From NCBI RefSeq assembly GCF_000196255.1, contig NC_006370.1, positions 3,113,411 to 3,177,410 of the forward strand: a stretch of DNA of 64,000 nt, written 5' to 3'. The position numbers and the translations under genes were made by a program. The notes beneath the pieces were generated by a model, which ran no database searches, was not told the DNA's origin, and worked only from the letters and a program-made list of their open reading frames with translations. The DNA is from Photobacterium profundum SS9. GTDB lineage: Bacteria; Pseudomonadota; Gammaproteobacteria; Enterobacterales; Vibrionaceae. Positions 53,215-62,234 of this stretch are shown piece after piece. How positions within the stretch are numbered: position 1 is the stretch's first letter; each line of letters begins with the position of its first letter.

Positions 53215-54132
53215 TCACTCGAAATTAGTATTAACATCATGCGCATCTAATATTGCTGTGACTAGTGCTTTTGTCGCATACGATAAGTCATTTTTCTCAT
53301 TAATAGTCAGATAAAAGCTAGGGGTATATTCCAACCCATGAATAGCAGAAATTCTCACCATCTCATCACGCTCAATCCATATCTGTGCATAGTGATCTGG
53401 AAGATAGCCAATAAAGTGACCTGAGAGAATCATATGAGCTGTCGCCTCCATATTGGTCGTCGTAGACTTATACAGATGCTCACTGGCATAACTGAGAGGA
53501 GTCACATGATGGGTCAGCCCACGATCAACAACAGGGTGTACCAGAATATCTTCTACTGTGACTTCGCGATTTAAAGCTAATATTAGATGTGATGGTGAAC
53601 AATATAATTGCTGTTTTTCATTAAAAATATAAATATATTTAAGACCGCTTTTAAGCACTTCTGGAGAGGTTATACCAACGTCTAGTTTATTCTCCAATAT
53701 ACTTTTTTCAATCAAAGATGAATCATAGATCTGGGTGTTAATATTGACCTTTGAATGCGTATTACAAAAGGTATTGATCGCAGTTTGGATCCGACAATTT
53801 TTATTGGTTGCTAAGTTATCCGTAAAAGCAATATTAATACTGCCGCTCGATACATTACGAATTTCGTCGATTTTCACTTGAAAATCATCGATGCAATCAA
53901 ATAACTGTTTGCTTGCCTCATAGACCTTCAACCCATCACTGGTTAATTTAAACCCACTTCTTCCACGTTGGCATAATGTCATGCCCAAGCGAGTTTCCAA
54001 ATCACCCATTTTTTTACTTATACTCGATTGATGCATATTTAATTGATATTGGGCTGCAGAAAATCCGCCGCTATCAGCAATAATAAGAAAGAGCTTTAAT
54101 AGGCGAATATCAAGATTATCTATTGGTTTCAT
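53215..54132 (-). CDS. LysR-family transcriptional regulator
   Basis: The 305-residue protein has the LysR helix-turn-helix at residues about 5-65 (LDIRLLKLFLIIADSGGFSAAQYQLNMHQSSISKKMGDLETRLGMTL shown in part) and a periplasmic-binding-protein-like effector domain from about residue 92 (SGSINIAFTDNLATN). It lies 290 bases upstream of the racemase-family gene in the same direction, so the two may be functionally linked. The intergenic region between them is AT-rich. The effector is unknown. Confidence 0.9.
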   Translation of the reverse strand: MKPIDNLDIRLLKLFLIIADSGGFSAAQYQLNMHQSSISKKMGDLETRLGMTLCQRGRSGFKLTSDGLKVYEASKQLFDCIDDFQVKIDEIRNVSSGSINIAFTDNLATNKNCRIQTAINTFCNTHSKVNINTQIYDSSLIEKSILENKLDVGITSPEVLKSGLKYIYIFNEKQQLYCSPSHLILALNREVTVEDILVHPVVDRGLTHHVTPLSYASEHLYKSTTTNMEATAHMILSGHFIGYLPDHYAQIWIERDEMVRISAIHGLEYTPSFYLTINEKNDLSYATKALVTAILDAHDVNTNFE

Positions 54133-54507
54133 TTAGTTAGGCATCTTGAATGAGAATTCGTCAAACTTACCATACATACAAATACAATAAAAGCATGATA
54201 ATGCTTCCAAAATAAACATAAAACTTCACTCTCGATCATAGGCTAACCTGAAAAAATATTCGTACGCGACGGTTTTGGCTCCGAATCCTCCTTTACAATT
54301 CAATCGCCAAGCACAATTCTTTCACCGCTTTAGCTGCTGTATTCTAAAATCCAGCAACTGCCGAGTAATGTAGAAGTGGACCGCAATCATAACCCAACGC
54401 ACCAGCCTTCTTTCAGCAAAACGTTCGCCGACTCGCAACATGTATAGATCGTTGATCCCATCCATTCAAAAAGTAGCCACATTAGGTATTTCATTCGGAC
54501 AGACTGT
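54133..54507. other. divergent region between the LysR gene and the exported EEP protein
   Basis: About 375 bases hold both divergent promoters. No RNA gene or repeat was recognised; one ORF across it on the minus strand is antisense to the EEP gene start and looks spurious. Confidence 0.5.
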
Positions 54508-55467
54508 ATGCAATGGCTATTCCCACTCTTTTTAATCAGTGCCTTGACGCTGGTAAACGGTAGCTTTTCCAAACCGAACATACATACTGTAAACACACTG
54601 ACCATTGCCAGCTGGAATCTACAATGGCTCTCATCTGATCCTATTGTTATTAAAAATCCTCCGCCCCAGCGCACCCATGTTGATTATCAGCAACTGGCCA
54701 ATATAGCGACCCAGTTAGATGCTGATATCTTGGCCTTCCAAGAAGTCGCGGATCGTCAAGCTATCTCAAAAGTATTAACGAATGACGAATATATCTTTGA
54801 GTTCTCCCATCGACAGCGAGAGAGCCAACACAGTGACAAACGCTACGCACAACCCTGGCCTCAATTTGTCGGTTTTGCCATTCGAGAAGGAATTTCATAC
54901 GTACGTAATGCAGATTTACAGCAATTGGATTTGTGGGGAAATAAAAGCTTGCGCTATGGGGTTGATATTACACTACTGAACGACGGAAATCCGGCTCTGA
55001 GGTTACTGACTGTCCATTTGAAAAGTGGTTGCTATAGCCAACAGCAAAGCACCAAAAATCGGGCTTGTCGTCATCTCAACCGACAATTTGAAGTACTGGA
55101 GCAATGGGTAGACCGCCGAGCGGCTGAGCCTCTACCTTTTATGATATTGGGGGATTTCAATCGACGGCTCGCATTGCACAATGACAAAATTTGGCAACAA
55201 CTGGATGACGGACGCCCTACCGGATTATCACTCTATGCCGCAACCGAAGGTCAAAAGAGTCAATGTCGTATAAAAATTCATAGCAAACGGAAAAAACACG
55301 GGCAAATCCGTCACTATCCCAATTTCATTGATCACATTGTGCTTGATGGACGAGCCAAACTGAAAATGATCAACAACAGCTTTCGCGAAACAACCACTGA
55401 CGTAGAGGTAGTCAAAGCATTCAACCTGAGTGATCATTGCCCGATTGCACTATCATTGAACCTATAA
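54508..55467 (+). CDS. exported endonuclease/exonuclease/phosphatase (EEP) family protein
   Basis: The 319-residue protein has an N-terminal signal peptide (QWLFPLFLISALTLVNGSFS) and an EEP/DNase I-like domain. Visible elements are TIASWNLQWLSSD, the metal-binding glutamate in DILAFQEVAD, LRLLTVHLKSGC with the catalytic histidine, PFMILGDFNRRLA and the C-terminal SDHCPIALSL. It is predicted to be a periplasmic or secreted nuclease or phosphatase. Two conserved cysteines (SGCYSQQQ, NRACRHL) may form a disulfide. It is not part of an obvious operon. Confidence 0.85.
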   Translation: MQWLFPLFLISALTLVNGSFSKPNIHTVNTLTIASWNLQWLSSDPIVIKNPPPQRTHVDYQQLANIATQLDADILAFQEVADRQAISKVLTNDEYIFEFSHRQRESQHSDKRYAQPWPQFVGFAIREGISYVRNADLQQLDLWGNKSLRYGVDITLLNDGNPALRLLTVHLKSGCYSQQQSTKNRACRHLNRQFEVLEQWVDRRAAEPLPFMILGDFNRRLALHNDKIWQQLDDGRPTGLSLYAATEGQKSQCRIKIHSKRKKHGQIRHYPNFIDHIVLDGRAKLKMINNSFRETTTDVEVVKAFNLSDHCPIALSLNL

Positions 55468-55813
55468 TATTCATCTCTCACTTTTCACTTTCTCACAACA
55501 ACTATATTACCTTTATATCAGTGAATACACGTATAAAAAAAGCCGCCCATATACCCAAGTTACCTCAAGATGCTCGTTTCAGCGAGAATTTGTTGTGCTC
55601 TAGGCAAGGCGCTGATTTATAGACCTAGTCGTTCTACGTTGAAAATAAGTAACACCGCATAGAACACAACAAAACTCGCCCTTCGGGAGTGATTCAGCGT
55701 ATCTACTTCTGTGTCAAATATGTTTGAAAGGGAAAGCCATTCCTACGCACATTTTCCTTGAATTAAACACGCTGAGATCACTCTGAACCCTGCATATTGA
55801 GGTAGCTTGGGTA

Positions 55814-57173
55814 CTGAGGGATCCCCACAAAATATTCATCATAGTAGATCCTCCATGCTAACTGCTAGCTCTGATAAATGAGCTAGCACGTAAACATATT
55901 CATCTATCGTTATGGTATATCTGCCGTCTTTTACAACTTCTCGACCAATGTAAATCGTGGATAATACTGCCCGATATTTAAGTGAATTAGCTTGTAGTGA
56001 ATAATGAATTTTTTTCATTACCGCGGCTCTTCCAACGCACCAGATGATAAATAAGATCAACCCTGCAATAAGAAGTAAATTGTCAAACCTTTCCACTGAT
56101 TTTGAATTTGCATATTCTAAACTTATGCCCAGCTTGCCATTTTTAGTATCTCTAAAATTCTCTTCTATCTGCATTCGTTGACGGTACAGTGATACCGCGA
56201 TGTTTGCGTTATTTTTGTATCTCGGAGGGAGCTTGAAAACCAGTAACCATGCTTCATTAGCGTCTTTTTCATGCGTTTTATCGGTTGTTCTTTGCGAAAC
56301 CCCACCTCGCTTTTTTTTAGCACTACGCCCCTTTTTATTCCGCTTAAATAATACGCCTTCACACTTAAATTTAGCGACCTTACCGTAGTAAAGTACACCA
56401 AGATGCTCAGCTTTGTTTACCTTCGCGGCCTTAAACCATTGATAGCTTGTGTACCAGGTTTCCTTATCTTGAGATAGTGAGACTTGCCCTCGTACTCGGC
56501 CAATCCAATACCAACCTTTTAACTCTACGGCTTTAAACCAAGGTGACCGATAGATAGCATCTGTTGTGATGACGGGCTGGCATCCTTCAGGCAGCACTTG
56601 CTCTAACTCATCTAAGAAACTCTGGTGGGCTTTTTCTGTGTTGAGTTCACTTTCATGGAATGTTTTTTCATATAAAACTAACCCTCTCCCTTGCATTGGA
56701 ATGCTCGCCCTCAAGAGTTGATAGATTTCCTGACCATTAATTGGAGACCAATCGATTAAAATAATAGGGTGCTTTTCTCTTCCAATTAATTGCTCGGTCA
56801 TATACTCGTAGTAGTCATGACGCTCACAGTGTAAGTGTGCATTACCAATAAGGCGATCGGCTCGCTTAATGTCATGTTTTTTTGTGGTCACAGAGCCTGA
56901 CTCTAAGCCTCGACCTAGATAAGTCACTGATACTCTTTGGTCTTTAATCCCAGACTCAATAAAAGTACAAAGTGTCTTTAACCGTGAGGAGTGAATTTGA
57001 GGGTAGTATGAACGAAGATCTTGGTATAGAATTTCAGTTGCTTTCATGGCTATGCAAATTTGACGTTTATGGTGAATGTTCTGATCTCAATTAGCCATGA
57101 AAGTTTCATTTCACCTAAAAAAACTCACTTATCTTCTTATTGAAAACTCATCAATTTCGTGGGGATTCGTCAG
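55814..57173 (-). mobile_element. IS10-like insertion sequence (IS4 family), complete, with 9-bp target duplication
   Basis: The 1360-base element begins CTGAGGGATCCCCACAAAAT and ends, read inward from the right, CTGACGAATCCCCACGAAAT. These ends match the CTGAGAGATCCCCTCATAAT type of IS10. Directly outside both ends is the same 9 bases, GCTTGGGTA (55805-55813 and 57174-57182), a perfect target-site duplication of the length made by IS10. One intact transposase gene fills the element. The insertion is therefore recent. Confidence 0.96.
55839..57047 (-). CDS. IS10-like transposase (IS4 family, DDE type)
   Basis: The 402-residue protein has the same length as IS10 transposase and the DDE residues at matching places: Asp99 in ILIDWSPI, Asp163 in VITTDAIYRSPWF and Glu295 in YRQRMQIEENFRDTK (the YREK signature region). 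A basic stretch (KRNKKGRSAKKKRGG) lies in the insertion domain before the glutamate. The frame is intact, so it can be expected to be active. Confidence 0.96.
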   Translation of the reverse strand: MKATEILYQDLRSYYPQIHSSRLKTLCTFIESGIKDQRVSVTYLGRGLESGSVTTKKHDIKRADRLIGNAHLHCERHDYYEYMTEQLIGREKHPIILIDWSPINGQEIYQLLRASIPMQGRGLVLYEKTFHESELNTEKAHQSFLDELEQVLPEGCQPVITTDAIYRSPWFKAVELKGWYWIGRVRGQVSLSQDKETWYTSYQWFKAAKVNKAEHLGVLYYGKVAKFKCEGVLFKRNKKGRSAKKKRGGVSQRTTDKTHEKDANEAWLLVFKLPPRYKNNANIAVSLYRQRMQIEENFRDTKNGKLGISLEYANSKSVERFDNLLLIAGLILFIIWCVGRAAVMKKIHYSLQANSLKYRAVLSTIYIGREVVKDGRYTITIDEYVYVLAHLSELAVSMEDLL

Positions 57174-57222
57174 GCTTGGGTATATAAGGACGGCTGGCAA
57201 TTATTCTACGGTGTTGCCAAGA

Positions 57223-59136
57223 TTATACTTGTGCTTCCACTTCCATTTCTTGACGATCACGCATTAGGTCATCAAACACTTTACGTGCTTCTTGCGCTTG
57301 CTCAGAAGCTTGTAATTTATGTTCTTTAGCTGCCATCGCTTCATCGGTAAGGCGCTTAATTTCATCCAATTGTTCTTGAGGCGCATCGCCTAATTCCATA
57401 CCTGATTCGCCCTTTGACAAAGCAGTGGCACGGATTTCTTTCTTCAACACCCAGATAGCGTTAAGTTTTTCACGTTCTTCTTCCGCAGCCGAAATAGCTT
57501 CATCTTTCAAGCGTTCAAATTGTGCCATTGCCATACCTTCTTTTGACCATGGGTCAACATCAGGGAAATCTTCAATGTTGATCACTGGATCGCTATATCC
57601 TTCCTGATGAGCCAAATCGAGCGTTGCAGCTTTCACTCCTGAAATCATCAACATAACAGCAATAACAAGCAACGGTAGACCACCAACAATCGCAGCAGTT
57701 TGTAACGTTGCCAGATCGCCCATAAACATCAGTACTGAAGGCATGAATGAAAGTGTGAATGCCCAGAACAAACGGTTCCAACGCATCGGATCTTCAGTCA
57801 CGTTATTTTGTACAACAGAAGCCAAAATAAACGAGATAGAATCAAATGTTGTCGCCGTAAAGATAATACACAAGAGAGTAAACACAGCGATGACCATGGT
57901 GCTCATCGGTAACTGCTCAAGAATCGAGAAAATAGCGCGAGTTGGACCGTCTTCGTTCAAGATACTAACAACGTCCAGCTGACCGGAGAGTTGCAGAGAT
58001 AAACCATAGTTACCCAGAATCATGAAGTAGAGTGCACAACCCGACGAGCCAAAGAAAATCGCGCCAGACACCATTTGCTTGATAGTACGACCACGAGAAA
58101 TACGTGCAACGAACAAGCCCATACTTGGTGCGAATACCAGCCACCACGCCCAATAGAAAATGGTCCAATCTTGTGGGAAGTGCGTATCTTCAAACGTGCC
58201 GTAACCACCGAACGGCTCTGCCCATGTCGCCATCACAAAGAAATTAGACAGCATGCGCCCGATAGAATCTAAGCCCGTTTCTAACATAAAGAGCGTTGGA
58301 CCCGCACACAAGACGAAAGCCAGTAACCCAAGCGCCCCCCAGAAGTTAATGTTACTGAGAACCTTGATGCCTTCATCCATACCCTTGTAAGAAGAGTAAG
58401 CAAACAGTGCCGTACAAAGCAGCAACACACCAATCTGTGTGGTTGTGGTTGATGGAATACCAAAGAGGTAGCTTATTCCTTCGTTAATCAAAGGTGCAGC
58501 AAGACCAAGTGTTGTCGCAGCCCCGCCAAGCAAACCAAAAATGAAAAGTATATCAATGAACTTGCCAAGTTTACCGTGACTTCGCGATTCACCGATAATA
58601 GGCATTAGCGCCGCCGACACTTTCAATACAGGCTGCTTTCTTACGTAGAAAAAATATGCGATAGGAATCGCTGGGATCATATAAATAGACCACGCAATTG
58701 GACCCCAGTGGAAAATACCATAGGTAGCAGCCCATCGAACGGCTTCTTCACTGCCTGACTCTAACTGAAATGGCGGGCTCTGATAGTAGTAAGCCCACTC
58801 AATGGTTCCCCAATACAGGATGCTGGCACCGATCCCCCCGCAGAACAGCATTGCGGCCCAAGATGCAGTGGCAAATTCAGGTTTTTCGTCAACATCGCCC
58901 AATTTGATTTGGCCAATATCACTGAACACGATGTATATCATGAAAAAGAAAGCTGCTATGCCTAATGCAAGGTAAAGAAAACCAAGTTTATCGGTCATAA
59001 ACGTTTTAGCAATCGCAAGCCATTCAGCCCCTTGCACTGGAAACAGTAGCAGTGGCACTACAACCGAGATCAATAAGCCCAACGCACCAAAAAAAGTGGG
59101 TTTATCGATCAATTCAAAGTGTTTTTTATCTATCAT
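57223..59136 (-). CDS. BCCT-family transporter (betaine/choline/carnitine type)
   Basis: The protein of about 637 residues has 12 membrane helices and BCCT signatures: FATASWAAMLFCGGIGASILYWGTIEWAYYYQSPPF, GIFHWGPIAWSIYMIPAIPIAYFFYVR and DWTIFYWAWWLVFAPSMGLFVARISRGRTIKQ (each cited by its core). The last ~110 residues form a charged coiled coil (EERE, KEHKLQASEQAQEA) as seen in osmotically regulated or Vibrio-type BCCT members. It should import a quaternary ammonium compound with Na+ or H+, useful for osmoadaptation in a marine bacterium. ATG at 59136 has CAGGAG seven bases upstream and is the clear start. Confidence 0.92.
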   Translation of the reverse strand: MIDKKHFELIDKPTFFGALGLLISVVVPLLLFPVQGAEWLAIAKTFMTDKLGFLYLALGIAAFFFMIYIVFSDIGQIKLGDVDEKPEFATASWAAMLFCGGIGASILYWGTIEWAYYYQSPPFQLESGSEEAVRWAATYGIFHWGPIAWSIYMIPAIPIAYFFYVRKQPVLKVSAALMPIIGESRSHGKLGKFIDILFIFGLLGGAATTLGLAAPLINEGISYLFGIPSTTTTQIGVLLLCTALFAYSSYKGMDEGIKVLSNINFWGALGLLAFVLCAGPTLFMLETGLDSIGRMLSNFFVMATWAEPFGGYGTFEDTHFPQDWTIFYWAWWLVFAPSMGLFVARISRGRTIKQMVSGAIFFGSSGCALYFMILGNYGLSLQLSGQLDVVSILNEDGPTRAIFSILEQLPMSTMVIAVFTLLCIIFTATTFDSISFILASVVQNNVTEDPMRWNRLFWAFTLSFMPSVLMFMGDLATLQTAAIVGGLPLLVIAVMLMISGVKAATLDLAHQEGYSDPVINIEDFPDVDPWSKEGMAMAQFERLKDEAISAAEEEREKLNAIWVLKKEIRATALSKGESGMELGDAPQEQLDEIKRLTDEAMAAKEHKLQASEQAQEARKVFDDLMRDRQEMEVEAQV

Positions 59137-59330
59137 GCTTACTCCTGAATCATGAAAAATTCCATGCATAAACTGGCTGATAGTCACGTATAAATGGGGT
59201 TGTCATCAAATCCATCTTTTCATCGTTACGATGAAAACAGTAGATTATTGTGCAATATCAATAAATACCACTATTTAACACTTGCTCTGTGATGGCTTAT
59301 TGATAATATAGTCCGCGCAAACCCTTAATC

Positions 59331-59494
59331 AGTAGAGGTGCGCTGCCTATAAGTAACCGTGCGGAGGATGATACCGACGATGCCGGAGAAAGGAGTCAGT
59401 GCCGAAGTAACTGTTGTTATCACACTCAGTTGCTGGGTCTGCGTCGAATAGGCGCAGGACTGCCATAGTTTTTTTCCTATGGAGCGCTACCTGA
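59331..59494 (+). promoter_or_regulatory. lysine riboswitch (L-box)
   Basis: The conserved core is present in order: GTAGAGGTGCGC (5' P1/P2), GGAGAAAGGAGTCAGTGCCGAAG, TTGCTGGGTCTGCGTCGAA, GGACTGCCATAG and TATGGAGCGCTACC (3' P1). GTAG near 59332 pairs with CTAC at 59487-59490 to close P1. It lies about 90 bases upstream of the NhaC-family gene on the same strand. Lysine binding should repress that gene. Confidence 0.94.
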
Positions 59495-59527
59495 AGGGGT
59501 AACAAGTCACTTTTTCAGACGTCTTCG

Positions 59528-59572
59528 TTACACCTCTTTTTGGTAGATCTCCACCTTTTTTTATAGGTGTAA
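59528..59572 (+). promoter_or_regulatory. possible riboswitch expression platform before the start codon
   Basis: TTACACCT (59528-59535) is exactly complementary to AGGTGTAA (59565-59572). The second arm touches the AAAGAG ribosome binding region of the gene that starts at 59580. T-runs at 59536-59541 and 59556-59562 also allow an intrinsic terminator, using GGTAAC/GTTAC pairing with the segment just after P1. Both transcriptional and translational control are possible; the exact switch was not resolved. Confidence 0.5.
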
Positions 59573-59579
59573 AGAGATC

Positions 59580-61163
59580 ATGAACCTTATCCATTATTCA
59601 GATTCCGCTTGGTCGGTTCTTCCCCCATTGTTGGCGGTCATTTTAGCTGTTACTACTCGACGAGTACTATTATCGCTCGGGACTGGCATTGTTTCCGGCG
59701 CCCTTATGCTGACACATTTTTCACCCACTGATGCGCTAAACTACCTATTCGATAAAGTACTTAGCATTGTGTGGGTTAACGACAGCCTAAACAGCGATAA
59801 CGCCAATATGATCATCTTCATGTTATTGCTTGGGGCATTGATCAGCCTGATGAGCGTCTCTGGTGCGACTCAAGCCTTTGCCGATTGGGCTGCAGTCCGT
59901 TGTAAGGATCGCCGCAGTGCAAAATCGTTAACAGGTCTCATGGTATTTATCTTTTTTATTGATGACTTCTTCCATAGCCTGTCTGTCGGTGCCATCTGTC
60001 GCCCAGTCACCGACCGCTTCCAAATTTCGCGTGCCAAGCTGGCTTATTTACTCGATTCAACCGCTGCACCCGTTTGTGTGATAATGCCTATCTCGTCTTG
60101 GGGGGCTTATATCATCGCGTTAATTGGCGGTATTATGGTCGCGCATAACGTCACAGACCAAAGTCCTATTGCAGCTTTTGTCGAGATGATCCCGATGAAC
60201 TTGTACGCGGTATTTACCCTTGTCATGGTGTTGTGTGTTATTGCTTTTCAGCTTGATATCGGTCCAATGCGTAAACATGAAGAACGGGCACTGGAAGGGC
60301 AATTATGGGATGAATCTCGCGGCCGCCCACCCGGCCTTGATATTGAAACGCCTGAAGGCAGCAATGGCGGCATGATAGACATGGTACTTCCTATCCTGAC
60401 GCTGACTGCGGCGGCGGTCTACTTCATGATCCAATCAGGTGCGACAGTGCTAACGGCAAAAGGTCTCGATTTTAGCGTGATCGGTGCTTTCGAACACACC
60501 AATGTCGGTTCTTCACTGGTATACGGGGCGATTTGTAGTCTGGTGGTCTCTGTGGTATTGGCACTTCGCTTGAAGTTAAGTGCGAAAATATGGCTAGAAG
60601 CAGCGCCGCAAGGTGTTGGCGCTATGCTACCCGCTATCATTATTCTGTTCTTTGCTTGGACAATCGGTTCTGTCGTACGCGACATGGAAACAGGCATGTA
60701 CCTAGCTTCTATGGCCAGTGGCAATATTCCGGTTGAAATGTTGCCAGCGGTGGTCTTCGTACTGTCTTGTGCGATGGCATTTGCAACTGGCACCAGCTGG
60801 GGAACGTTCGGGATTATGTTACCGCTAGCAGGCGATATTGCCGCTGCAAGTGATATCAGCATGTTACTGCCAATGCTGTCTGCCGTTCTTGCCGGTGCTG
60901 TTTTTGGTGACCACAGTTCACCCATTTCCAGTACCAGTATTCTGTCTGCTACCGGTGCTGGTTGCCACCACATGGATCACGTACTCACCCAGCTTCCTTA
61001 TGCGGTTTCTGTTGCCTTTGGCGCCCTGCTTGGCTATATAGCGATCGGCTATACCCATTCAACTTGGGCTGGCCTTATTGTCAGCGGTCTGTGGTTTGTG
61101 GTGTTTTGCTTATTTGCCTTACGTAAAAACCAACCTGTTATGAGTATGGCCGAAGCCCGATAG
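59580..61163 (+). CDS. NhaC-family transporter under lysine riboswitch control, probable lysine transporter (LysW-like)
   Basis: The 527-residue inner-membrane protein has about 12 helices and NhaC-type features: MNLIHYSDSAWSVLPPLLAVILAV, IFFIDDFFHSLSVGAICRPVTDRF, STAAPVCVIMPISSWGAYI, FATGTSWGTFGIMLPLAG and VFGDHSSPISSTSILSATGAGCHHMDHV. NhaC proteins are Na+/H+ antiporters. The subgroup behind L-box riboswitches in Vibrio and relatives has been proposed as lysine importers (LysW). The riboswitch directly upstream supports that role here. It is followed by two hairpins (61194 and 61252). Confidence 0.9.
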   Translation: MNLIHYSDSAWSVLPPLLAVILAVTTRRVLLSLGTGIVSGALMLTHFSPTDALNYLFDKVLSIVWVNDSLNSDNANMIIFMLLLGALISLMSVSGATQAFADWAAVRCKDRRSAKSLTGLMVFIFFIDDFFHSLSVGAICRPVTDRFQISRAKLAYLLDSTAAPVCVIMPISSWGAYIIALIGGIMVAHNVTDQSPIAAFVEMIPMNLYAVFTLVMVLCVIAFQLDIGPMRKHEERALEGQLWDESRGRPPGLDIETPEGSNGGMIDMVLPILTLTAAAVYFMIQSGATVLTAKGLDFSVIGAFEHTNVGSSLVYGAICSLVVSVVLALRLKLSAKIWLEAAPQGVGAMLPAIIILFFAWTIGSVVRDMETGMYLASMASGNIPVEMLPAVVFVLSCAMAFATGTSWGTFGIMLPLAGDIAAASDISMLLPMLSAVLAGAVFGDHSSPISSTSILSATGAGCHHMDHVLTQLPYAVSVAFGALLGYIAIGYTHSTWAGLIVSGLWFVVFCLFALRKNQPVMSMAEAR

Positions 61164-61193
61164 TAGACACTCGCCCTCCAATTATCTTATCCC

Positions 61194-61232
61194 CTTTCAC
61201 ATCAAACGCCCTCTGGGCACTTGATGTGAAAG
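61194..61232 (+). terminator. long hairpin after the NhaC-family gene
   Basis: CTTTCACATCAA and TTGATGTGAAAG form a 12-bp stem that continues with GCCC/GGGC above one mismatched pair. It lies 30 bases after the stop codon. It lacks a good U-tract, so termination or mRNA protection are both possible. Confidence 0.6.
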
Positions 61233-61251
61233 TAGAGAGCTTGACGTTCAG

Positions 61252-61274
61252 TAAGCCATCTTGAAGATGGCTTA
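61252..61274. repeat. perfect palindrome before xthA
   Basis: TAAGCCATCTT and AAGATGGCTTA flank a single central G and are exact complements. It lies about 80 bases before the xthA start, near where its promoter would be, and could be a protein site or the terminator of the gene before. Confidence 0.5.
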
Positions 61275-61353
61275 GGTATAACAGTACTTTAAGAGGGTAT
61301 GCTAATATCGAGAATCACCAGTTAACAAGCTCATAATAATTGGAATTTAGAAC

Positions 61354-62160
61354 ATGAAAGTCATCTCATTTAATATTAATGGTCTTCGCGCTCGTCTTCA
61401 CCAACTTCAAGCTTTGATTGAAAAGCACCAACCCGATGTGATTGGTCTTCAAGAAATCAAAGTACATGATGACGCTTTTCCCCTTGCTGACGTTGAAGCC
61501 ATGGGCTACAAAGTTTACCACCATGGTCAAAAAGCCCATTACGGTGTGGCGATGCTATGTAAACAAGAGCCCGTTAATATTCAAAAAGGATTTCCAACTG
61601 ATGATGAAGATGCACAACGTCGCATGATCATGGCAACCTTTGAGCAGGAAGATGGTAAAAAAGTCACGGTGTTAAATGGCTATTTCCCACAAGGTGAAAA
61701 CCTGAGCCACGAAACAAAATTCCCAGCGAAAGAAAAATTCTATGCTGATTTAATGAATTACTTGAACACTCACCACACTAACGAAGAAGAAGTGATCGTG
61801 ATGGGTGACATTAATATTAGTCCGATTGACTTAGATATCGGTATCGGCCCTGCCAATGCCAAGCGCTGGTTAAAAACCGGAAAGTGTTCATTTCAGCTGA
61901 TTGAACGTGAATGGCTAAAAACCTTAATGGACTGGGGATTCACCGATACGTTCCGCCAGTTACACCCCGACGTAGATGATCAATTCTCATGGTTCGACTA
62001 TCGCTCAAAAGGTTTTGTTGATAACCGTGGTTTACGTATTGATGTTGTACTTGCTACACCATCGCTTGCTGCGCGTTGTATTGATGCTGGCATTGATTAC
62101 GAGTTACGTGGTATTGAGAAGCCATCTGATCACGCACCTATATGGTCAACATTTAAATAA
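61354..62160 (+). CDS. xthA: exonuclease III (AP endonuclease)
   Basis: The 268-residue EEP-fold protein begins [15 protein letters not shown] and carries the metal-binding Glu34 in [10 protein letters not shown], the [11 protein letters not shown] motif, [21 protein letters not shown] and the catalytic PSDHAPIW at the C-terminus. This is the E. coli XthA type. It cleaves DNA at abasic sites and degrades 3' ends during base excision repair. Monocistronic; a hairpin lies downstream. Confidence 0.97.
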   Translation: MKVISFNINGLRARLHQLQALIEKHQPDVIGLQEIKVHDDAFPLADVEAMGYKVYHHGQKAHYGVAMLCKQEPVNIQKGFPTDDEDAQRRMIMATFEQEDGKKVTVLNGYFPQGENLSHETKFPAKEKFYADLMNYLNTHHTNEEEVIVMGDINISPIDLDIGIGPANAKRWLKTGKCSFQLIEREWLKTLMDWGFTDTFRQLHPDVDDQFSWFDYRSKGFVDNRGLRIDVVLATPSLAARCIDAGIDYELRGIEKPSDHAPIWSTFK

Positions 62161-62177
62161 ATCACCTTCTACCCTCT

Positions 62178-62205
62178 GTGCAAGCTCGTGAAAACAAGCT
62201 TGCAC
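62178..62205 (+). terminator. hairpin between xthA and grxB
   Basis: GTGCAAGCT (62178-62186) and AGCTTGCAC (62197-62205) form a 9-bp stem with a 10-base loop, followed by GTTTCCC. The short T-run makes it a weak terminator at most. Confidence 0.55.
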
Positions 62206-62234
62206 GTTTCCCTCCAACACTCGCAGGAAAGCAC

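Larger units (their letters stand above)
55549..57185. repeat. Vibrio-type ~268-base dispersed repeat, split by an IS10-like element
   Basis: The left end ATATACCCAAGTTACCTCAAG (55549 onward) is complementary to the right end in TTGAGGTAGCTTGGG plus TATAT (around 55797-55813 and 57183-57185). The internal sequence includes the sections TTTGTTGTGCTCTAGGCAAGG, AAATATGTTTGAAAGGGAAAGCC and CCATTCCTACGCACATTTTCC, which recall the dispersed repeats common in Vibrio intergenic regions. Without the inserted IS the element is about 268 bases. It has no coding capacity and looks like a miniature mobile element. Confidence 0.82.
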
